From NCBI GenBank assembly GCA_016219515.1, contig JACRMU010000008.1, positions 1 to 35,017 on the forward strand: a stretch of 35,017 bases of DNA. The letters run 5' to 3'. The translations under genes and the position numbers were made by a program. Shown piece after piece: positions 29,241-35,017 of the stretch. The notes under the pieces are model-generated. The model was not told where the DNA came from. It saw only the letters and a list, made by a program, of their open reading frames with translations, and ran no database searches. How positions within the stretch are numbered: position 1 is the stretch's first letter; each line of letters begins with the position of its first letter. This stretch comes from Deltaproteobacteria bacterium (lineage in GTDB: Bacteria; Desulfobacterota; Deferrimicrobia; Deferrimicrobiales; Deferrimicrobiaceae).

Positions 29241-30208
29241 CCCGCGACCTGGCGGAACGCGCCGCCCGGGTGCTCTCCGTGGAGGCGGCGGGGATCCTGG
29301 GGATCAAGGAGAAGCTGGATGGGAACTTCCAGCGGGCGGTCGAGCTGCTGCTGAGCGCCCCCGGCAAGGTCGTCGTGACGGGGATGGGAAAATCCGGCCT
29401 CATCGGGCGCAAGATCGCGGCGACCCTCGCATCGACGGGGACGCCGGCCTTCTTCCTGCACCCGGCGGAAGGGCTCCACGGAGACGTCGGGATGGTGCTG
29501 GAAGGGGATGTCGTCATCGCCCTATCGAAGTCGGGCGAGACCACGGAGGTGACCTCCCTGGTCCCCGTCTTCAAGCGGCTGGGCCTGCCGCTGATCGTCC
29601 TGACGGGAGAGCGGGACTCCACGCTGGCCCGCCACGCCGACGCCGTGATCGACGTCGGGGTCTCCGAGGAGGCGTGCCCGATGGGGCTGGCGCCGACGGC
29701 GTCCACCACCGCGGCGCTGGCGATGGGGGACGCGCTCGCGGTCGTCCTCTTCGAGGAGAAGGGATTTTCCGCGCGGGACTTCGCCATGCTGCACCCCGGC
29801 GGCGCGCTGGGACGCAAGCTCCTGACGGTGGAGGACCTCATGCACGCCGGAGAGGAGATCCCGCTGGTCTCCCGCAGCACGCCGCTGAAGGACGCCCTCT
29901 TCACGATCAGCTCCAAGCGGCTCGGCGTCACCGGCGTTCTCGATGCGTCCGGGGCGCTGGCCGGCGTGATCACGGACGGGGACGTCCGGAGGGCGATGGC
30001 CCGGGGGACCGACATCTTCCGCACGCGCGCCGAAGAGGTCATGTCCGCCAGCCCCAAGCGCATCTCCTCCTCCGACCTCGCCGCCTCCGCCCTGCGGAAG
30101 ATGGAGGAGCATTCGATCACGAGCCTCTTCGTCTTCGACGGGAAGGACGCGGTCCGGCTGGTCGGCATCGTCCACATCCACGATCTCCTGAAGGCGGGGG
30201 TCGGATGA
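29237..30208 (+). CDS. kdsD: Arabinose 5-phosphate isomerase (KpsF/GutQ family)
   Basis: KdsD interconverts ribulose 5-phosphate and arabinose 5-phosphate, the substrate of KdsA. The 323-residue protein has an N-terminal SIS domain (VVVTGMGKSGLIGRKIAATLASTGTPAFFLHPAEGLHGDVGM; LSKSGETTEV; CPMGLAPTASTTAALAMGDALAV; HPGGALGRKLL). Two C-terminal CBS repeats follow (about 210-323; VTGVLDASGALAGVITDGDVRRA). AAGGAGG lies before the ATG, which overlaps the kdsA stop by 4 bp. Confidence 0.96.
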
Positions 30209-30756
30209 GCCCGCCGGCGATCCGTCCCGGCGCCGCGGAGAAAGCGGCCGGAGTGCGCCTGTTCCTGACCGACGTGGACGGCGTCCTGACGGACGGCGGG
30301 ATCGTCTACGACAGCGACGGCAGGGAGATCAAGCGGTTCCACGTCCGGGACGGCCACGGCATCAAGATGCTCCAGCGGGCCGGCGTGGAAGTGGGGATCA
30401 TCACGGGCAGGACGTCGGAGGTGGTGTCGGTCCGCGCGCGGGAGCTGGGGATCTCCATCGTGCGCCAGGGATCGACGGACAAGGTGGCCACCTGGCGGGA
30501 GATCCTTGCGGAGAAGGGGCTGTCGCCGCGGGAGACCGCGTACGTGGGGGACGACATCGTCGACCTGCCGCTGCTGCGCGAGGTGGGGTTCTCCGCCTCG
30601 GTCTTCGACGCGGAAGACTATGTCCGGGACGCCGCCGACTTCGTCTCCTCCCGGGGCGGGGGACGGGGCGCCGTCCGGGAAATCATCGAGTTCCTCCTGA
30701 AATCCGGCGGGGCGTGGGAAAAGGTCTCCTCCAGGTACTTCGCGGGCGGCAGATGA
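30205..30756 (+). CDS. kdsC: 3-deoxy-manno-octulosonate-8-phosphatase
   Basis: KdsC is the HAD-family phosphatase that releases Kdo from Kdo-8-phosphate. The 183-residue protein has motif I DVDGVLTDGGIVY, motif II IITGRTS, the Lys in QGSTDK, and motif IV YVGDDIVDLPLL. It is a small cap-less HAD enzyme, expected to be a tetramer. Start and stop both overlap neighbours by 4 bp (kdsD, lptC). Confidence 0.96.
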   Translation: MSPPAIRPGAAEKAAGVRLFLTDVDGVLTDGGIVYDSDGREIKRFHVRDGHGIKMLQRAGVEVGIITGRTSEVVSVRARELGISIVRQGSTDKVATWREILAEKGLSPRETAYVGDDIVDLPLLREVGFSASVFDAEDYVRDAADFVSSRGGGRGAVREIIEFLLKSGGAWEKVSSRYFAGGR

Positions 30757-31331
30757 AGCGCCGTTGGCTGCTTTCCCTTGCGGCGCTGCTTGCGGTCCTG
30801 GCAGGTGCTGCGTTTCTTTCCGGCATACCGCGGACAAGCGAGAGAGCTCCGGGCGCCGAAGGAATCTCCGGCGGCGAACTCTCGCCGGGGCCGCAGATCG
30901 TTCTCCGGAACGTGGAGATGCGGGAGGTTCGGAAAGGCGAGGCGGCGTACCGGCTTCTCTCCGACGTCGTCACCTACCGGGTGCTTTCGGAAGATCTCTC
31001 CGCCGCCGGCGTGACCCTCCTTCTCCCGGGCCAGCGGGGTGAAGTGGTCGTGCGCGCCCCGGAGGCCCGCTGGGACATGCGGACGGGGCGGATCGTCCTC
31101 CCTTCGGGGGGTTCCGCGGAAGACCGGGGGGGCTGGATCGCCTCCGTCGCTTTCGCGCGCCTTTCTCTCCCGGAGCGGACGTTTACGGCGCCGGGGGATG
31201 CGAACCTTTCGGGCCCCGGCCTGGCGGTCGCGGGGGACAACCTGGTCTGGCGATGGCGGGAGGGGAAAGTGGAGCTCGAACGTCCGAAGACCCGGGTGCT
31301 GCCGGCCCGGGCGCTTCGCAGGAAGGGGTGA
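30753..31331 (+). CDS. lptC: LPS export protein LptC
   Basis: LptC links the LptB2FG transporter to the periplasmic bridge. The 192-residue protein has one N-terminal membrane anchor (RWLLSLAALLAVLAGAAFLSGI). A periplasmic beta-jellyroll region follows, with the LptC pattern LRNVEMREVRKGEAAYRLLSDVVTYRV and a repeat-like PEARWDMRTGRIVLPSGG. The sequence family is weakly conserved, so its place between kdsC and lptA supports the call. The ATG overlaps the kdsC stop by 4 bp. Confidence 0.88.
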   Translation: MKRRWLLSLAALLAVLAGAAFLSGIPRTSERAPGAEGISGGELSPGPQIVLRNVEMREVRKGEAAYRLLSDVVTYRVLSEDLSAAGVTLLLPGQRGEVVVRAPEARWDMRTGRIVLPSGGSAEDRGGWIASVAFARLSLPERTFTAPGDANLSGPGLAVAGDNLVWRWREGKVELERPKTRVLPARALRRKG

Positions 31332-31335
31332 GACG

Positions 31336-31857
31336 ATGCGGATGCGGACCGTTCGCCTGGTCGTCATGATCCTCGCGGCGGCCTCCTTCGCTTCCGCGGA
31401 GGACCGCCGGATGCTCCGCCCCGAGGAGCTGGGAAGCCGGCCCATCGAGATCGCCGCGGACCGGCTCCTCGCCGACAGCGTCAAGAACTCGGTGACCTTC
31501 GAGGGGAACGTGGTCGCGAAACAGGAGGATGTGACCCTCTTCTCCGACAGGCTGTTCGCGGAGTATTCTTCCGCCTCGGGCGCCGTCGAGAAGATCGTGG
31601 CGGACGGAAACGTGCGGGTGATCCAGGCGGACAGGGAAGCCCGGGCGGCGCACGCCGTGTTCTACAACCTGGAACAGCGGATCGTCCTGACGGGGGGAGC
31701 CGACGTCACCCAGGGGGGAAACACCCTGAAGGGCGAGACGGCGACGATCTATCTCCGCGAGAACCGCTCCGTGGTTTCGGGGGGAGAAGGGGGCCGTGTC
31801 AGGGCGGTCATCCAGCCGAAGGGGCAGTCCGGGAAAAAGGAGAAGGGCGGACGGTGA
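31336..31857 (+). CDS. lptA: LPS transport periplasmic protein LptA
   Basis: LptA oligomerises into the periplasmic bridge that carries LPS to LptDE. The 173-residue precursor has a signal peptide ([21 protein letters not shown], cleavage probably after ASA). An OstA-like beta-jellyroll follows ([69 protein letters not shown]). A basic tail ends the protein. The start is four bases after the lptC stop, and the end overlaps the lptB GTG. Confidence 0.93.
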   Translation: MRMRTVRLVVMILAAASFASAEDRRMLRPEELGSRPIEIAADRLLADSVKNSVTFEGNVVAKQEDVTLFSDRLFAEYSSASGAVEKIVADGNVRVIQADREARAAHAVFYNLEQRIVLTGGADVTQGGNTLKGETATIYLRENRSVVSGGEGGRVRAVIQPKGQSGKKEKGGR

Positions 31858-32588
31858 AATCGCTTGCCGTCAGGGATCTTGCGAAGCGTTACCGCAACCG
31901 GGAGGTGGTCAAGGGGGTCACGCTTGACATCGGCCCCGGGGAAGTCGTTGGGTTGTTGGGGCCCAACGGAGCGGGGAAGACGACCATCTTCTACATGATG
32001 GTCGGCCTGGTGGCCCCGGAAAGGGGAGAGGTCCTGCTCGACGGGCAGGAGGTCACCCGCCTGCCGATGCACCTTAGGGCGCGGATGGGGCTCGGGTATC
32101 TCCCCCAGGAGCCGTCGGTTTTCCGCAAGCTGTCCGTCCGCGAGAACATCCTTGCGTTCCTTGAGGAAACGCCGCTGTCCGAGGGGGAGCGGGAGGAACG
32201 GCTTCAGAACCTTCTGAGAGAGATGCGAATCTCCCATGTGGCCGAAACCCTGGGTCTTTCGCTCTCCGGGGGGGAGCGGCGCCGCGTGGAGATCGCACGG
32301 GCCCTGGTGATGTCGCCGTCCTTTCTGCTTCTCGACGAGCCGTTCGCGGGGATCGATCCGATCTCGGTCGCCGACCTGCAGCAGATCATACTTGGCTTAA
32401 AAGATATGGGAATCGGGGTTAGCGTCGGCGCGCGTTCGGGAAATCTATCTCGGAGATGGATTTACCCTCTGATCGCCTGGGGGCGGGATGGCGCTGGAGC
32501 TGAGACAGTCCCTGAAATTGAGCCAGCAGCTGGTGATGACGCCCCAGCTGCAGCAGGCGATCAAGCTCCTGCAACTTTCACGCCTTGA
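31854..32588 (+). CDS. lptB: LPS export ATPase LptB, disrupted by internal deletion and frameshift
   Basis: LptB powers LPS extraction with LptFG. Intact parts are Walker [11 protein letters not shown]-loop [17 protein letters not shown], signature [15 protein letters not shown] and Walker [14 protein letters not shown]. After [10 protein letters not shown] the frame should continue LITDHNVRET, holding the switch His. Instead it runs out of frame ([12 protein letters not shown]) to 32588, overlapping rpoN by 101 bp. The true C-terminus, [14 protein letters not shown]-stop, is present in another frame ending at 32472. About 104 bp are missing; restoring them gives about 240 residues, the family length. 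GTG 31854 overlaps the lptA stop. Confidence 0.93.
   Translation: MKSLAVRDLAKRYRNREVVKGVTLDIGPGEVVGLLGPNGAGKTTIFYMMVGLVAPERGEVLLDGQEVTRLPMHLRARMGLGYLPQEPSVFRKLSVRENILAFLEETPLSEGEREERLQNLLREMRISHVAETLGLSLSGGERRRVEIARALVMSPSFLLLDEPFAGIDPISVADLQQIILGLKDMGIGVSVGARSGNLSRRWIYPLIAWGRDGAGAETVPEIEPAAGDDAPAAAGDQAPATFTP
32421..32472 (+). pseudogene. lptB: Stranded C-terminal codons of lptB
   Basis: From 32419, in the +1 frame relative to the body of lptB, the sequence reads [17 protein letters not shown] and stops at TGA 32470-32472. [12 protein letters not shown] aligns with the very end of LptB proteins (E. coli ends VKRVYLGEDFRL). The join to the gene body is at about 32418-32421. Confidence 0.85.
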
Positions 32589-33966
32589 ACTCCAGCAAGC
32601 CATCCGGGAAGAACTCGAAAAGAACCCCATCCTCGAAGAATTGAACGAAGGGACGCCCGAAGGGGAGGAGGCCCCGGAGGAGCGGGCCGGGTCCGGGGAG
32701 GCTGTCGCGGCCCCGGAGGAAAGCGCTCCCCCCGTCGGGGATGCCTCATCCTTGCGGACGGAAAAAGGGCTGATCGACCGGCTCGACTGGAACTACTACT
32801 TCGGAGACGGAGCGCAGCCGGAGGGGCGCGGCGAGCAGGAACGGGAGGAAGACGACGGGCGCCCCTACTACGAGAACCTGCTTACCCGGAAGCCCAATCT
32901 TGCCGAGCACCTCGAGTGGCAGATGGGCCTTTCCAGCGCCGACGATGCGGCGCGGCACATCGCCACCTACCTTATCGGGAACATCGACGAGAACGGCTAC
33001 CTGAGGGTTTCCGCCGAGGAGGCCGCACTGACCCTTTCGGAGCCCCAGGAAGCGGTGGAGCGGATGATCGAAAAGATCCAGTCCCTCGACCCGGTGGGAG
33101 TGGGCGCCCGCGACCTGAGGGAGTGCCTGATGATCCAGGCGCGGGTGCGGGGAGAAGAGTTCGCTCTTTCCCTGAAGATCCTGACCGACCATTTCGACCT
33201 CTTTTCCCGCGGCGACCTGGCGGGGATCTCCCGGCGGCTCCGGATTTCGCGCGAGGCCGTCAAGGAGGCGTACCAGAAGCTGGTGACCCTCTCCCCCAAG
33301 CCGGGAAGGGAATTTTCGGGGGACGACGTCCACTACATCACCCCCGACGTCTACGTCTTCAGGGTCGACAACCAGTGGGTGATCACCCTGAACGAGGACG
33401 GCCAGCCCCGCCTGCGCCTGAGCTCCTATTACCGGCGCCTCCTGGCGGAAGGGGACTCGCTGCCGAAGGAGGACCGGGAGTTCCTCAAGCAGAAGATCAA
33501 CTCGGCGCTGTGGTTCATCAAGAGCATCCAGCAGCGGCAACGGACCATCTATAAGGTCGTGGAGAGCATCATCAAGCTGCAGCGCGATTTCCTGGATCGG
33601 GGCCCGAAGGCCTTGCGGCCGCTGACCCTCCGGGACGTCGCGGAGGACATATCGATGCACGAGTCCACCGTCTCGCGGGTGACGAGCGGGAAGTACGTCT
33701 ACACGCCCCACGGCATTTTCGAGCTGAAATACTTCTTCAACTCGGGGCTGAACCGCGACGGGGGGGAGGAGGACATCGCCTCCAAGTCGGTGAAGGAGAA
33801 GATCCGGGAGATCATCTCCGCCGAGGGAGGGGAGAAGCCGCTGTCCGACCAGGAGCTGATGCGCCTTTTGAGGAACCAGGGGATCCGGATCGCCCGCCGC
33901 ACCGTCACGAAGTACCGGGCCCAGCTGGGGATGCTCCCCTCGTCGAGAAGAAAAAAGCTGTTTTAA
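32488..33966 (+). CDS. rpoN: RNA polymerase sigma-54 factor
   Basis: Sigma-54 directs polymerase to -24/-12 promoters that need AAA+ activators. The 492-residue protein has region I ([47 protein letters not shown]) and an acidic region II. The core-binding region III contains GNIDENGYL and [15 protein letters not shown]. The C-terminal HTH ([26 protein letters not shown]) and the RpoN box ([14 protein letters not shown]) complete it. ATG 32488 lies 16 bp past the original lptB stop. Its coupling to lptB may be altered by the lptB frameshift. Confidence 0.97.
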   Translation: MALELRQSLKLSQQLVMTPQLQQAIKLLQLSRLELQQAIREELEKNPILEELNEGTPEGEEAPEERAGSGEAVAAPEESAPPVGDASSLRTEKGLIDRLDWNYYFGDGAQPEGRGEQEREEDDGRPYYENLLTRKPNLAEHLEWQMGLSSADDAARHIATYLIGNIDENGYLRVSAEEAALTLSEPQEAVERMIEKIQSLDPVGVGARDLRECLMIQARVRGEEFALSLKILTDHFDLFSRGDLAGISRRLRISREAVKEAYQKLVTLSPKPGREFSGDDVHYITPDVYVFRVDNQWVITLNEDGQPRLRLSSYYRRLLAEGDSLPKEDREFLKQKINSALWFIKSIQQRQRTIYKVVESIIKLQRDFLDRGPKALRPLTLRDVAEDISMHESTVSRVTSGKYVYTPHGIFELKYFFNSGLNRDGGEEDIASKSVKEKIREIISAEGGEKPLSDQELMRLLRNQGIRIARRTVTKYRAQLGMLPSSRRKKLF

Positions 33967-34012
33967 GGGATTTTTGCCGCAGAAGACCGTTTCCGCAAAG
34001 GAGGGAGAGGGA

Positions 34013-34552
34013 GTGAGCAACATAACCGTCACGTTCCGACACGTCGATCCGAGCAAGTCCCTGAAGGACTACGTGACCGAGAAGATTTCGAAAGTCCAGA
34101 AGGTGGTCGACAAGCCGTTCGACGCGCACGTCACCCTTTCGGTGGAGAAGTACCGGCACATCGCCGAGGTGTTCGCCACCGGCAAGGGGATCACGATCAA
34201 GGCGTTCGAGTCCACCGAAGACCTGTACTCCGCGATCGACCTGGTGTGCGACAAGGTCGAGCGGCAGCTCAAGAAATACCGGGAGCGGCGGAAAGAGAAG
34301 GCGTCGGGGGCCTTCCCGGCTCCGGTCGTTTCGGGATCCTCCCTCACGATCCAGGAGATCGGGGAGGGGCCTCGGATCGTCCGCTCCGACAATTTCCTCC
34401 CCAAGCCGATGAGCGTGGAGGAGGCCGCCCACCACCTCGATCTTCTCCGGGTGGACGTGGTGATGTTCGTGAACCAGGAGACCAACCAGCCCAGCGTCGT
34501 TTTCCGCCAGCAGGACGGGAACATCGGGTTCACGGAGCCTTCCGCCCGATGA
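34013..34552 (+). CDS. hpf: Ribosome hibernation promoting factor, long form
   Basis: Long HPF dimerises ribosomes into inactive 100S particles in stationary phase. The 179-residue protein has the N-terminal S30AE domain (about 1-100; NITVTFRHVDPSKSLKDYVTEKISKVQK) and the C-terminal dimerisation domain (about 120-179; KPMSVEEAAHHLDLLRVDVVMFVNQETNQPSVVFRQQDGNIGFTEP). GTG 34013 follows AAAGGAGGG; the track start TTG 33974 is less likely. The rpoN-hpf-ptsN order is conserved in Proteobacteria. ptsN overlaps by 4 bp. Confidence 0.95.
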   Translation: MSNITVTFRHVDPSKSLKDYVTEKISKVQKVVDKPFDAHVTLSVEKYRHIAEVFATGKGITIKAFESTEDLYSAIDLVCDKVERQLKKYRERRKEKASGAFPAPVVSGSSLTIQEIGEGPRIVRSDNFLPKPMSVEEAAHHLDLLRVDVVMFVNQETNQPSVVFRQQDGNIGFTEPSAR

Positions 34553-35010
34553 AGATCCTGGACCTCGTCTCCCCCGGAGGCATCCTGGACGACCTCCGGG
34601 CGGAGACGAAAGAGGGGGTGCTGCGCGAGATGTCCGAGACGGTCGCGGCCGGAGTCCCGTCGCTCTCGGCGCAGGACCTGACCTCCATTTTGATGGAGCG
34701 GGAGAGCCTGGGAAGCACCGGGATCGGGGACGGCGTGGCGATCCCGCACGGCAAGGTCCCGGGGCTCGGCCGCCTCGTCGCCGTCTTCGGCCGCAGCCGG
34801 GCGGGCGTGCAGTTCCATTCGAGCGACGGCAAGCCGGCGCAGCTGTTTTTCCTGATCGTCGCCCCCGAACAGTCGGCGGGGATGCACCTGAAGGTCCTGG
34901 CCCGCGTTTCCCGGCTGCTCAAGGACGCGCGGTTCCGCCAGTCGCTTCTCGGCGCGCGGGACGCGGACGACCTCCGCAGGATCCTCCGGGAGGAAGACGA
35001 CAAGTCCTGA
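34549..35010 (+). CDS. ptsN: PTS IIA-like nitrogen-regulatory protein PtsN
   Basis: EIIA-Ntr is the terminal phospho-acceptor of the nitrogen PTS, regulating potassium and nitrogen physiology. The 153-residue protein has the PTS EIIA type-2 fold, with the phospho-His in STGIGDGVAIPHGKVPG. FFLIVAPEQSAGMHLKVLARVSRLL and a late RQSLLGARDADDL helix follow. The ATG overlaps the hpf stop by 4 bp. An ATG at 35010-35012 overlaps its own stop (TGATG), so another gene probably begins at the window edge. Only eight bases of that gene are visible. Confidence 0.95.
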   Translation: MKILDLVSPGGILDDLRAETKEGVLREMSETVAAGVPSLSAQDLTSILMERESLGSTGIGDGVAIPHGKVPGLGRLVAVFGRSRAGVQFHSSDGKPAQLFFLIVAPEQSAGMHLKVLARVSRLLKDARFRQSLLGARDADDLRRILREEDDKS

Positions 35011-35017
35011 TGCTGTA

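Noticed and set aside
32431-32588. Out-of-frame tail of lptB as a genuine new C-terminal domain
   Set aside because: The tail is a shifted reading of the normal lptB end and the rpoN 5' coding sequence, and the true LptB C-terminus is visible in the neighbouring frame.

Overview
The window is high-GC bacterial DNA with gene after gene on the plus strand. Many neighbours overlap by 4 bp (ATGA or GTGA) or by a few codons. It encodes Kdo and LPS-export genes, RseP, sigma-54, a long-form HPF and PtsN, so the host is a Gram-negative bacterium. The gene order (secA-argJ; rpsB-tsf-pyrH-frr-uppS-cdsA-dxr-rseP; ilvDBNC-psd-pssA-leuCDB; kdsB-pyrG-kdsA-kdsD-kdsC-lptCAB-rpoN-hpf-ptsN) resembles what I know of Geobacter-like former Deltaproteobacteria (Desulfuromonadota). 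That placement is an inference from gene order and protein style; no search was run.

Layout. 1-1229: the last codons of a probable secA, then argJ. 1312-9567: a translation, membrane and isoprenoid block (rpsB, tsf, pyrH, frr, a small 2[4Fe-4S] ferredoxin, uppS, cdsA, dxr, rseP, tsaB). A 177-bp imperfect palindrome sits between the ferredoxin and uppS. 9596-9944: a DUF465/YdcH-like small protein with its own promoter and a terminator. 9961-19270: branched-chain amino-acid genes ilvD, ilvB, ilvN, ilvC, leuC, leuD, leuB, interrupted by the phosphatidylethanolamine genes psd and pssA. 19324-20870: asd and truA. 20883-23432, minus strand: a lone hybrid sensor histidine kinase. 23433-24053: the only long gap, a divergent regulatory region. 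24054-24980: rplM and rpsI with a strong terminator. 24993-35010: argC, then Kdo synthesis (kdsB, kdsA, kdsD, kdsC) with pyrG inside, LPS transport (lptC, lptA, lptB), rpoN, hpf and ptsN.

The genes supply protein synthesis, the isoprenoid lipid carrier (dxr, uppS), phospholipids (cdsA, psd, pssA), the lipid A-Kdo core and its export, and Arg, Ile, Val, Leu and Asp-family amino acids.

I found no CRISPR array, tRNA, phage, transposase or obvious new multi-gene system. The main anomalies are two genes that look internally deleted. asd lacks about 75 residues, in frame, including the catalytic cysteine. lptB lacks about 104 bp, including the switch histidine, and is frameshifted. Others are the long palindrome at uppS and a ketol-acid reductoisomerase whose cofactor loop lacks the usual NADPH-phosphate ligands. 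Two deletions in normally essential genes raise a real suspicion of assembly error, stated in the findings.
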